Assembly: GCA_036768485.1 (NCBI GenBank)
Contig: JAVLUZ010000052.1
Span: 1 to 64,000 of the forward strand
Direction: 5' to 3'
Source: Mermis nigrescens
Taxonomy: Eukaryota > Nematoda > Enoplea > Mermithida > Mermithidae
DNA length: 64,000 bases
This document shows, one piece after another, positions 22,798 to 31,478 of this stretch; within the stretch, counting starts at the first letter, position 1, and every line of letters begins with the position of its first letter. Position numbers and translations under genes: made by a program. The notes below the pieces were generated by a model, which was not told the origin of the DNA, did not search any database, and saw only the letters and a list, made by a program, of their open reading frames with translations.

Positions 22798-25792
22798 TTG
22801 GTAGTATGACCGGCTTTATGAATCGCGGTTATTTTTGCGAAGCTTGTAACAAGGGTTATAACGATAAGATTGGTCACCGTTGTTCTAAACTTTGCCCATG
22901 TTGCTACGGTTCAGCATGCCCAAATGTTGCTCTCGTGGAATGTACAGACTGTAATCGCCTATTTAGAGGTCGAAGTGTTTTGAAAATCATAAAAAAGTCG
23001 GAAAAAACGAAAAGTCGATTTGTCAACAAAAGATGCTCTGTAAAAATTGTGGTCGGCATGTAAATAGAATCGATAAAATACGGAAACATAAATGTGGTCA
23101 CTTTTATTGTAAAACGTGTAAAGCTGACCTGCCTATTAACGATCATAAATGTTTTATGCAAGTCATAGCCGAAGGAAAAGATGAAAAGAAAAAAACAAAA
23201 TACGTGTTTTTTGACTTCGAAACCAGGCAAGAAAAAGCATGTGGTAATTCAAGGATGGAGCATGAACCAAATTTATGTATAGCGCATATTGCATGTACAG
23301 ACTGCCTAGCAAAACCGATTGGACTATGCGATAAATGCGGCGAAAACAAGCGCATATTTTATGGCGAAAATTGCACAGATGCATTTTGTGATTTTCTTTT
23401 TGGCCTCGAAAATGCTATAGCAATCGCTCATAACGCTAAAGGTTTTGACGGACACTTTATTTTAAAATACCTGTTTAAACAAGCTGTCGCGCCCACTATA
23501 GTCACAAAGGGTTTAGAAATCATGAGCCTTAGTGCAGGATCGATAAAATTAATTGATTCATTCAATTTTCTGCCTATGGCCCTAGCTGCTTTGCCAAAAA
23601 CGTTCGATGAGCCTGAGTTAAAGAAAGGCTTTTTTCCGCATCTTTTCAATACACGTGCAAATGAAAATTATGCAGGTGAGTGGCCAGATGCGTGGTACTA
23701 CTCCCCAGCCACCATGAGCCCAAAAAACAAAGAAAGTTTTCAAAAATGGTACGCTGAACAAAAGGGCAAAATTTTTAATTTCAAGTCGGAACTTTTGGCT
23801 TATTGTGAGTCTGACGTCGACATTTTAAGGCGATGCTGCCTTAAATTTCGCGATTTATTTATGGCCGAGACGGGCATGGATCCTTTTGAGTGTTCCTTAA
23901 CAATAGCGAGCGCGTGTAACAAAGTTTTCCGGTCGACTTACTTACAGCCAAAAACAATAGGTATAGTACCGCATGGCGGATATAGGCGAATGGAAAAGCA
24001 TTCGATAACAGCCATAAAATGGTTATAGTGGATCAGCGAAATGAATAAAATCAATATTAGACACGCACGCAACACGGGCGAGCAAAAAGTGGGCAATTAT
24101 CGCGTAGACGGAATTTATGAAAAGACAGTGTACGAATTCAATGGATGCTTCTGGCATGGGTGTCCGAAATGCATGAAAAAACGAACACAAATGACGGCAG
24201 ACCAAATAACATCAGCCGAAGAAGCGTTTCAAAATACAGTACGACGGCGCAAAACAATTGAAAAAATGGGGTATAATGTAATAGAACTCTGGGAGTGTGA
24301 ATTACGACGGGAATTGAAAGCAAATCTTGTAATGAAACAATTTTTCGATTCAATAAAGATTGTTGACCCGCTTGACCCCAGAGAAGCGTTTTATGGTGGG
24401 CGCACAAATGCAATAAAGTTATATGAGAAAATTGAACGCAGTGAAAATGGCGATCCTTTAGAACATATCATATACACAGATATCTGCAGCTTATACCCGA
24501 CCGTAAATAAATACGGCCTGTACCCTATTGGCCACCCACAAATTTTGACTGAAAATTTTTCTGAAATCGCAGTCGACAGCAGACCGTATGAAGGTTTAAT
24601 TAAAGCAAAAATTCTTCCACCCAGGAATGTATACCACCCTTTATTGCCCTATAGATTTGGCGAAAAATTGTATTTTCCACTATGCAGAACATGCACTGAA
24701 ACGCATCAAACAACAAGATGCGAGCATAGTGACGAAGAACGTGCAATAGTGGGCGCCTGGGTAACGCTCGAAGTGTATAAAGCGCTAGAATTGGGGTACA
24801 AAATAATGGAAATATATGAAATCTGGCACTATGAAAAGACTGAGCAATATGATAAAATAAATAACCCAGACGGTGGTCTATTTACATCATATATTAACAA
24901 ATTCATGAAACTAAAGCAAGAATCGGACGGTTGGCCTGCATGGGTAAAATCGGATGACGACAGAGCTTAAAACGTGCAAAATTACAAAGATAACGAAGGA
25001 ATCGAACTAGATGCCACAAAAATTACGAAAAACGGCGGTATGCGCGCTCTCGCAAAACTAATGTTGAATTCATTCTGGGGGAAATTTGGACAGCGAAATA
25101 ACATGTCAAAAGTTTCATTTTTTACCGATCCGGCCCCATATTTCGACTTAATTTTTGACCCTTCAAATATAATTTACTCAATTAACGCGATTAATGAAAA
25201 TCTGATGGCCGTTACACATGCGAAAGAAGATGAATTCGCCGATGTGATGGGAAATACGAATCCTGTGCTCGCAGCTTACACAACATCTCAAGCGCGACTC
25301 AGATTATACGAACATTTAGAAAAACTTGGCGATCGTGTCTTATACTTTGACACAGATAGTGTCATATTTAAAAGCACACTTGGCAATGATGAATATCGAG
25401 TGCCTATAGGATCATATTTAGGAAATATGACAAATGAATTGAAAGATTACGGTGAAGGCAGCTACATTGACGAATTTGTTAGTGGCGGACCTAAAAATTA
25501 TGCGTATAAAGTATGCTCAGCAAGGGATGGTAAAATGTATTACCATATAAAGGTCCGTGGATTCACATTGTCGTCAGTGACTGCCACAAAAATTAATTTT
25601 CAATCATTATTAAAAATGGTAAAAATGTTTGTACAGGAAAACAATATTGTTGAAAAAGTTGTATATTTTCCGCAAATTCGACGCTTGCCTGATCATACTA
25701 TTGTGACAGAAGATGCGTCAAAAAAGTACAAAATTGTTTATAATAAACGTGTTGTAAAGCCCGATTTCTCTACTGTGCCGTATGGCTTTTAG
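22798..25792 (+). pseudogene. POLB: Protein-primed DNA polymerase B, zinc, exonuclease and polymerase parts (broken)
   Basis: Continuation of the interrupted polymerase. A Cys/His-rich region (CEACNKGY, CPCCYG, CTDCNRLF) precedes the 3'-5' exonuclease motifs: Exo I FFDFET (about 23210), Exo II AHNAKGFDGHF (about 23427) and Exo III YCESDVDIL (about 23800). Then come polymerase motif A DICSLYPTVNKYG (about 24480), motif B KLMLNSFWGKFG (about 25060) and motif C YFDTDSVIF (about 25342). It ends in FSTVPYGF, as in relatives. Lesions are a frameshift in the A-run near 23025, an in-frame TAG at 24026-24028 and an in-frame TAA at 24968-24970. All catalytic motifs survive. With 18015-18926 the gene would be about 1,300 codons, normal for Polintons. 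It would replicate the element from a protein primer. Confidence 0.93.
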
Positions 25793-26274
25793 TCTTTTTC
25801 TGTATATTTTTTTGTTTACCCCGTGCCTTATTTTATTATTTAACCCTCTGACCATCATTTTTTGTTTATTTCGTTCCTATGGCCAGTACCTGTCTTGAAA
25901 CACAGCGTGACTGGACAAGACGTCATTTTGCTTGGTCAATCTTTTTGTTTATTTCGTTCCACTGGCCAGTACCTGTCTTGAAACACAGCGTGACTGGACA
26001 AGATGTCATTTTGTTTTGTTCGTATGATGGTTATGTTTACTATTTTGTTTTGTTCTCGCCTGCCTGCCGGATCTCCCTGAAAAGAGCAAGTGCCGGTAGG
26101 TAGTCGAAACACGGGTGGTCTAATTTTTGTTGAAAAAAAATCAAAAAAAAGAAAAAACAAAAAAAAGGTGCCGAAGTACGCCCACCTCCAAGTGGTGGCA
26201 CCGGGCAACGCATTATGCGGCAAAGAGGCGTACTACATAGTCTGTAAAAGCTTTTGAAGCATTAATTTTTAAAA
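25793..26274. repeat. Hairpin-rich intergenic region with an 83-bp tandem repeat
   Basis: A unit of about 71 bp (25861-25931) recurs 83 bp downstream (25944-26014). Each contains CCAGTACCTGTCTTG and, 13 bases on, ACTGG, able to fold. Further hairpins follow: CTGCCGG paired with CCGGTAG (about 26060-26100) and GGTGCC paired with GGCACC (about 26167-26202). They may mark transcript 3' ends, which is inference. Confidence 0.6.
26243..26250 (+). promoter_or_regulatory. Variant TATA box of the 51-aa gene
   Basis: AGTCTGTAAAAG differs from the element's AGTCTATAAAAG by one base and lies 25 bp before the ATG at 26275. Confidence 0.4.
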
Positions 26275-26430
26275 ATGATCAACGATACTAGCATAGATAG
26301 GAATCATCTGCAGCCCATTTATAATGAAATAATGGGTTGTATTATAATTGTAATAATATTATCTATCCTAATTTTATGTAAGCTTTTGAAAAAACAGCTG
26401 GAAAAGGTATATAAGAGAGTGCATAGTTAA
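26275..26430 (+). CDS. 51-aa single-pass membrane protein
   Basis: An ATG-to-TAA frame of 51 codons. Residues 21-36 (GCIIIVIILSILILCK) form one hydrophobic helix, followed by a basic tail rich in K and R; the N-terminal 20 residues are polar. This would be a small type I or III membrane protein. It sits between the polymerase and the Cys-rich gene, and the TATA box of the next gene (26408-26415) lies inside its 3' end. The function is not recognised. Small membrane proteins are common in virus-like elements, but no homology is claimed. Confidence 0.55.
   Translation: MINDTSIDRNHLQPIYNEIMGCIIIVIILSILILCKLLKKQLEKVYKRVHS
26408..26415 (+). promoter_or_regulatory. TATA box of the Cys-rich gene
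   Basis: TATATAAG, 28 bp before the ATG at 26444. Confidence 0.55.
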
Positions 26431-26443
26431 GGTTCTAGCAGAA

Positions 26444-26881
26444 ATGAGTCTCCCACAGTGTCCTCTGTGTTTCCTAGTGCCAAAATCAACATACCATTAC
26501 GAAATATGCAGCTTCCTCTGTAAAGAACCCCATTTTTTGCGACGATGGTGTAGATTTTTTAAGCCAGGATGCAAGCACTGCATTTTAGATATCGTTAGTG
26601 ATAAAAATAAATTACGTTTTACATTTAGATTGTGCCTAAAATGTTCTGCCGAGGTGAATGTTGTCAAGAAAAATAAATATATGTTGTATTTTTTACTTGA
26701 AGATGTAGACGGACCTCGATCTAAATCAAACGATATAAGCTTTGCAGTCGAATGCAAACATTGCATTTTAAAAGTTACTCGAAAAAATACTACTCTGAAA
26801 ATTTTTGTAAAATTCTGCAAAAAGTGTTCTAATCAGTTTTGTACGATCGCAAAAGGGAAAAACGCATTATATTTCTATTAA
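26444..26881 (+). CDS. 145-aa Cys-rich protein with three zinc-binding CxxC pairs
   Basis: Unrecognised protein. It has three cysteine units: C6xxC9 with C22/C26, then C43xxC46 with C64xxC67, then C104xxC107 with C125xxC128. The last two units are an internal duplication: CKHCIL, a basic strand of about 17 residues, then FxxCxKCS. Each could bind one zinc in a ribbon-like fold. It is intact and has its own TATA box. The stop is followed 2 bases later by the integrase ATG at 26884, suggesting a compact pair. A nucleic-acid or regulatory role is possible but not shown. Confidence 0.7.
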   Translation: MSLPQCPLCFLVPKSTYHYEICSFLCKEPHFLRRWCRFFKPGCKHCILDIVSDKNKLRFTFRLCLKCSAEVNVVKKNKYMLYFLLEDVDGPRSKSNDISFAVECKHCILKVTRKNTTLKIFVKFCKKCSNQFCTIAKGKNALYFY

Positions 26882-26883
26882 GC

Positions 26884-27660
26884 ATGGAAAAAGTATATTA
26901 CGACGACCCTAAAACCGGTTACACTGGCGCAAATATTTTGTGTACCCGAGTTAAACTGCCTAGACACACGGTAGTAAAATGGTTAGAAACACAGCCTGCT
27001 TACACGGTGCATAAACCATCAAAGAAAAATACGCCCGCAATAAAGTTATAGTATCAAGAATTGACGAGCAATGGGCGATTGATTTAGCTGATTTGCAATC
27101 GCTTAAAAAACAAAACAACGTTTACACATTTCTACTAAACTGTATCGATGTCTTTAGTAAATATGCTTGGAGCGTACCTATAAAAAACAAAAGCGCGGAT
27201 GCCATAGTAAATGCATTTAGATCAATTTTAGAAGGCGGCCGAAAGCCAGAAAAAGTGCAAAGCGATGCTGGCACTGAATTTACAAATAAAAAGTTTCAAA
27301 CTTTTCTACAACAAAACGAGTTAATTGGCTATAATAACACAAAGCATCGCACTATTGGTATAGAGCCAGTTAACGTAAATTCTAAAAATGAACAAAAAAT
27401 TTTGCAAAAAGCATTCAAAATTGATACAAGTGACATTAAGTTTAAATTTGATATATCTGATAAAGTACGCATAAGCAAAGTGAAGGGCGTTTTTGAAAAG
27501 GGGCTACGAACCAAATTGGAGCGAAGAAACGTTTATAGTTGATAAACGGTTAAAGAGAAAACCGCCCGTTTACGTCCTGAAAGATACAATGGGCGAAAAA
27601 CTAAAAGGCGTATTTTATGAGCCAGAAATGCAAAAAGTCGAAGTAATTGACAGTAGTTAG
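26884..27660 (+). pseudogene. INT: Retroviral-type integrase, degenerate copy
   Basis: Polinton integrase. The N-terminal part has YYDDPKTGYTGA and YTVHKPSKK. The catalytic core keeps the first Asp (CIDVFSKYAW) and the second Asp (SDAGTEFTN). An internal deletion of about 46 codons relative to the neighbouring copy at 36579 removes the third catalytic residue (Glu of ERFNRTLK). Frameshifts lie near 27025 and near 27500. The reading ends in EVIDSS and lacks the chromodomain; exactly there (27651) the palindrome begins. It cannot encode a working integrase as written. Confidence 0.88.
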
Positions 27661-28155
27661 CCTTATTAGCCTGGCGCCTATCCTTCAGCACTACTGTGTT
27701 ATAGGATAGGCGCTGGGACCTAGCCCACTTGCTATGCTATATTGTGTGCAGCATTATAGCATAGGAGACCAAGGGGCAAGAGTGGTTTTCTTGCCCAGGG
27801 TGGCCCAACCTGCATTTTTCAGGTGTGCTTGTCACAGCTTAAGGTGTGCGGAAAAAGTGTATTCATAGTTTGAGTCCGTGGTCTAGACTACAAGTTCAAC
27901 CTCTACAGCTGGGGCCGTTTTCCACGTGGTTGAGGCCGGGCCCACCCACCGCCCCGGGAGCGCCCTACCCCACCTATATTTTGCATCATAAAGTAAGCCA
28001 AAATAGCTAGCACAGCTCATTCCACGGTTCTATAAAATGATCATTTTCTGCATGGTATAGGTACTTTTTTAGGCCAAAAAAGTAGCCTCTATATCCGTAA
28101 AACTCGTGTGCCGCCTTTTTTATCAAACAAAACGACCATAAATTGATAATGCATT

Positions 28156-28266
28156 TTATCTATAAAGGACTTGTCTTGCATAAAGCAAAAGTATTATAAA
28201 TTCCAGAAATATTAAGCATATAGTGATATTCAATGTCAGCAATAAACCGTCAATGCAATCCTCCAT
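28156..28266 (-). CDS. 36-aa membrane microprotein, left-arm copy
   Basis: An ATG frame with a polar start (MEDCIDG), a long hydrophobic stretch (LLLTLNITICLIFLEFIILL) and a short basic end. The frame is intact in both palindrome arms. Its own TATA box (28296-28303, minus) lies 29 bp upstream, back to back with the TATA box of the gene on the other strand. The conserved promoter and frame support a real gene. Function unknown. Confidence 0.5.
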   Translation of the reverse strand: MEDCIDGLLLTLNITICLIFLEFIILLLYARQVLYR

Positions 28267-28295
28267 AACTGCAAACAAAGTACAGCGCACGATTC

Positions 28296-28303
28296 TATTT
28301 ATA
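28296..28303 (-). promoter_or_regulatory. TATA box, left half of a divergent pair
   Basis: TATAAATA on minus, 29 bp before the microprotein ATG (28266). Confidence 0.6.
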
Positions 28304-28307
28304 AGTT

Positions 28308-28315
28308 TATAAATA
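28308..28315 (+). promoter_or_regulatory. TATA box, right half of a divergent pair
   Basis: TATAAATA, 27 bp before the ATG at 28343 and 4 bp from the opposite-strand box. Confidence 0.65.
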
Positions 28316-28342
28316 TGCTTAAAATCTATCATTTCATGAAAA

Positions 28343-28672
28343 ATGGAGGAAATTAAAGAAGTGAAAAAGCGAGCATTTGTTGATGAGGAGAAAAAACCAT
28401 ATGGATGATCGATTAAACCACCCATTGAATTGTGCGGTAGAAATCTTGAAAGGCCGATGTATGCTCTCATGTTACAATTGTGCTACTTTTGCCAAAAGAA
28501 CTCGTCAGAGCGCGAATTTTTCGAAACGAACGGGGGTAGGTGGTACATGAATCTTCAAATGTGCCCTCGTTGCTGTGAGTACAACCGGGCCATACAGGAA
28601 GCTGGTGCTCGGGTTTTAAAACGTTATGCAGAGCAGGAGGCGGAAGAATATAAAGCTAAACAAGCCTACTAA
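28343..28672 (+). pseudogene. 109-codon zinc-ribbon protein A, left-arm copy (nonsense)
   Basis: A small protein with CYFC (about residues 46-49) and CPRC (about 75-78), a probable zinc ribbon, and a charged helical C-terminus (RYAEQEAEEYKAK). This copy has TGA at codon 22, where the right arm has CGA; otherwise it is full length. Two relatives exist: 30021-30349 in the other arm and 38158-38488 in the second Polinton fragment, always next to protein B. Conservation across three copies shows it is a real Polinton gene. Function not recognised. Confidence 0.75.
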
Positions 28673-28677
28673 ATGTC

Positions 28678-28685
28678 TATAAATA
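28678..28685 (+). promoter_or_regulatory. TATA box of gene B, left arm
   Basis: TATAAATA in the context TGTCTATAAATATG; a second TATAAGTA follows at 28692. The ATG is at 28733. Confidence 0.65.
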
Positions 28686-28732
28686 TGAGTCTATAAGTAG
28701 GAAAGTCATACAGCTGTCAGCTATATGCTAAA

Positions 28733-29054
28733 ATGGCTTCACCTGGTGAATTAGCCTACCGTCACTTCATTGACAGACTTGTTGAAAAAGGCTGCAAGCG
28801 TTTCGTTTCTGTACGAAATGTGGAATCGATTGGCTCCTGTTTTTGGAGCCAGCTCAGTCAAACATTTAAAGAAGAACGCAAGAACGAAGATAAAAAAGCG
28901 TTCTGGCCATTTGCACAACTCCTCAAAAGCTATATTGTGAACCAGGAAAAGAAGTACTATACAGTTTGTGGGAGCACTTTGACACAAACGCGAGAACATG
29001 TGGGAGCATTTGTATGAAAACGCGATTTTGCATAAAGTGAATATGGTGTTGTAA
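28733..29054 (+). pseudogene. Protein B (about 107 aa), left-arm copy (frameshifted)
   Basis: A small soluble protein starting MASPGELAYRHF and containing VRNVESIGSCFW and KNEDKKAFWPFAQLL. Compared with the right arm, this copy lacks two single bases (in the A-run near 28950 and near 28993), so the frame stops early at 29017. Relatives are at 29635-29959 and about 37780-38100. It always lies downstream of protein A and upstream of an integrase. It is not recognised as a known family. Confidence 0.7.
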
Positions 29055-29167
29055 ACTGTTCTTGTTATTATTGTTGTTCTTTGAAAATTAAAATGAAAAT
29101 AAAACACAACAATGGTTGCGTCACATACACGCTTAACACGCCAAGCGTGTTTAGCCGTATTGATGTG

Positions 29168-29175
29168 TATAAGTA
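29168..29175 (+). promoter_or_regulatory. TATA-like box before the integrase fragment
   Basis: TATAAGTA, 24 bp before the ATG at 29200. Confidence 0.45.
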
Positions 29176-29199
29176 GAGGTGCAGACTATAGATATAAAA

Positions 29200-29398
29200 A
29201 TGAATAAGGCGTTAAGTAAATTATATTACGACCCAAAGATAGTGGGTACTCGGATGCCCACCATTTGTACACTAAAGCTCACAAATTGCATCCGCGCATC
29301 ACATTATCTCAAATTAAATCATGGCTAGCTAAACAGACTACCTACTCATTACACAAACCAGCTTTAAAACGATATAGGCGCAATAAAGTTATAGTAAG
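29200..29398 (+). pseudogene. INT: Integrase N-terminal fragment at the palindrome centre
   Basis: Encodes the start of a Polinton integrase: LSKLYYDPK, then, after a frame change near 29270, the ITLSQIKSWL and TYSLHKPALKRYRRNKVIV region. It stops abruptly where the right palindrome arm begins. The gene order A, B, INT matches the second fragment at 36579-38488, so the palindrome seems to have formed by fold-back inside this integrase. Confidence 0.8.
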
Positions 29399-29634
29399 TG
29401 CAATTTGTGAGCTTTAGTGTACAAATGGTGGGCACCCGAGTACCCTGTCTTTGGGTCGTAATATAATTTACTTAACGCCTTATTCATTTTTATATCTATA
29501 GTCTGCACCTCTACTTATACACATCAATACGGCTAAACATGCTTGACGTGTTAAGCGTGTATGTGAAGCAACCATTGTTGTGTTTTATTTCCTCATTTTA
29601 ATTTTCGAAGAACAACAATAATAACAAGAACAGT

Positions 29635-29959
29635 TTACAACACCATATTCACTTTATGCAAAATCGCGTTTTCATACAAATGCTCCCACATGTTCTTCGC
29701 GTTTGTGTCAGAGTGCTCCCACAAACTGTATAGTACTTCTTTTTCCTGGTTCACAATATAGCTTTTGAGGAGTTGCGCAAATGGCCAGAACGCTTTTTTA
29801 TCTTCGTTCTTGCGTTCTTCTTTAAATGTTTGACTGAGCTGGCTCCAAAAACAGGAGCCAATCGATTCCACATTTCAGTACAGAAACGAAACGCTTGCAG
29901 CCTTTTTCAACAAGTCTGTCAATGAAGTGACGGTAGGCTAATTCACCGGGTGAAGCCAT
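29635..29959 (-). pseudogene. Protein B, right-arm copy (frameshifted)
   Basis: Mirror of 28733-29054. One inserted base near 29875 shifts the frame after RFVSV. Unlike the left copy, the C-terminal part (through HLYENAILHKVNMVL) is open. The two arms carry different lesions in the same gene. Confidence 0.72.
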
Positions 29960-30007
29960 TTTAGCATATAGCTGACAGCTGCATGACTTTCCCTACTTAT
30001 AGACTCA

Positions 30008-30015
30008 TATTTATA
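30008..30015 (-). promoter_or_regulatory. TATA box of gene B, right arm
   Basis: TATAAATA on minus, 48 bp before the ATG at 29959. Confidence 0.6.
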
Positions 30016-30020
30016 GACAT

Positions 30021-30349
30021 TTAGTAGGCTTGTTTAGCTTTATATTCTTCCGCCTCCTGCTCTGCATAACGTTTTAAAACCCGAGCACCAGCTTCCTGTA
30101 TGGCTCGGTTGTACTCACAGCAACGAGGGCACATTTGAAGATTCATGTACCATCTACCCCCGTTCGTTTCGAAAAATTCGCGCTCTGACGAGTTCTTTGG
30201 CAAAAGTAGCACAATTGTAACATGAGAGCATACATCGGCCTTTCAAGATTTCTACCACACAATTCAATGGGTGGTTTAATCGATCGTCCATATGGTTTTT
30301 TCTCCTCATCAACAAATGCTCGCTTTTTCACTTCTTTAATTTCCTCCAT
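30021..30349 (-). pseudogene. Zinc-ribbon protein A, right-arm copy (frameshifted)
   Basis: Mirror of 28343-28672. Codon 22 is intact (CGA), but one base is missing in the A-run after CYFC (near 30200), so the frame breaks there. The remainder is readable in the shifted frame. Confidence 0.75.
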
Positions 30350-30376
30350 TTTTCATGAAATGATAGATTTTAAGCA

Positions 30377-30384
30377 TATTTATA
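30377..30384 (-). promoter_or_regulatory. TATA box of gene A, right arm
   Basis: TATAAATA on minus, 27 bp before the ATG at 30349. The opposite-strand TATAAATA for the microprotein is at about 30389-30396. Confidence 0.6.
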
Positions 30385-30425
30385 AACTTATAAATAGAAT
30401 CGTGTGCTGTACTTTGTTTGCAGTT

Positions 30426-30536
30426 ATGGAGGATTGCAATGACGGTTTATTGCTGACATTGAATATCACTATATGCTTAATATTTCTGGAATTTATAATA
30501 CTTTTGCTTTATGCAAGACAAGTCCTTTATAGATAA
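30426..30536 (+). CDS. 36-aa membrane microprotein, right-arm copy
   Basis: Mirror of 28156-28266 with one visible change (I to N in the polar start) and an unchanged hydrophobic helix. It is open and preceded by a TATA box about 30 bp upstream. Of the genes in the palindrome, only this one is undamaged in both arms. Confidence 0.5.
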   Translation: MEDCNDGLLLTLNITICLIFLEFIILLLYARQVLYR

Positions 30537-31090
30537 AATGCATTATCAATTTATGGTCGTTTTGTTTGATAAAAAAGGCGGCACACGAGTTTTACGGATA
30601 AAGAGGCTACTTTTTTGGCCTAAAAAAGTACCTATACCATGCAGAAAATGATCATTTTATAGAACCGTGGAATGAGCGCGCAGCTATTTTGGCTTACTTT
30701 ATGATGCAAAATATAGGTGATATTGATAATCTAGTGTAAACAGAAATGGTGGGGTAGGGCGCTCCCGGGGCGGTGGGTGGGCCCGGCCTCAACCACGTGG
30801 AAACGGCCCCAGCTGTAGAGGTTGAACTTGTAGTCTAGACCACGGACCTAAACTATGAATACACTTTTTCCGCACACCTTAAGCTGTGACAAGCACACCT
30901 GAAAAATGCGGTTAGCCACCCTGGGCAAGAAAACCACTCTTGCCCCTTGGTCTCCTATGCTATAATGCTGCACACAATATAGCATAGCAAGTGGGTTGGT
31001 CCCAGCGCCTATCCTATAACACAGTAGTGCTGAAGGATAGGCGCCAGGCTAATAAGGCTAACTACTACTCTGTAGTTTATACTGAAAAAG

Positions 31091-31098
31091 TATAAAAG
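31091..31098 (+). promoter_or_regulatory. TATA box of the capsid module
   Basis: TATAAAAG in the context AAGTATAAAAGAAATG, 35 bp before the ATG at 31134. Confidence 0.7.
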
Positions 31099-31133
31099 AA
31101 ATGTATATTGTAATTTTTATTCATTCTTAAAAT

Positions 31134-31478
31134 ATGGCTCCAAAACGTTTACGCAAAAATTTTAGTCACATTGACGTGCTCGCCAAGGCTAGACCTAAAC
31201 AGCGTAGAGCAATATTACAAACTGCCGATAATGATCTAATCATATGCCTATGCGAATGCATTCTCAATGTTCTTAATGGCAATATTCCTTTAAAATCTAA
31301 TGAAGTTGAAAAATTGATTAAGTACAAATCGCTGCTTAGGCGTATAATTGATAGCAATGCAACGATTAACGAAAAAAAGAACTTGCTCGTGCAAAAAGGC
31401 GGTTTTCTACCCATTCTCCTTGCGCCTATATTAGGAATTGCGGGTCAATTATTAGCGGATGCAATAATAAAACGATGA
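31134..31478 (+). CDS. pX-like small virion protein (114 aa)
   Basis: A basic N-terminus (MAPKRLRKNF), a helical middle, and a C-terminal hydrophobic segment GGFLPILLAPILGIAGQLLA at residues 88-107. The GGFLP..LAP signature recurs in small proteins of Polintons and adintoviruses that have been likened to adenovirus core protein X. By that analogy it would be a virion core or membrane-interacting protein; this is inference from family recollection. Its last four bases overlap the start of the next gene (ATGATG), so the two are probably translated from one transcript. The frame is intact. Confidence 0.7.
   Translation: MAPKRLRKNFSHIDVLAKARPKQRRAILQTADNDLIICLCECILNVLNGNIPLKSNEVEKLIKYKSLLRRIIDSNATINEKKNLLVQKGGFLPILLAPILGIAGQLLADAIIKR

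Larger units (their letters stand above)
27651..29288. repeat. Left arm of a 3.4-kb imperfect palindrome
   Basis: Inverted copy of 29399-31067, nearly identical. The right arm has 32 extra bases at about 30722-30753. The outer part is made of strong hairpins (GCGCCTATCC paired with GGATAGGCGC at 27674-27713, TGCTATGCTAT paired with ATAGCATA), then come divergent small genes. The spacer 29289-29398 carries an integrase N-terminal fragment. Confidence 0.93.
29399..31067. repeat. Right arm of the 3.4-kb imperfect palindrome
   Basis: Inverted match to 27651-29288, with 32 extra bases around 30722-30753. It carries mirror copies of genes B, A and the microprotein. The outer end (31030-31067) abuts the capsid module. 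Confidence 0.93.
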
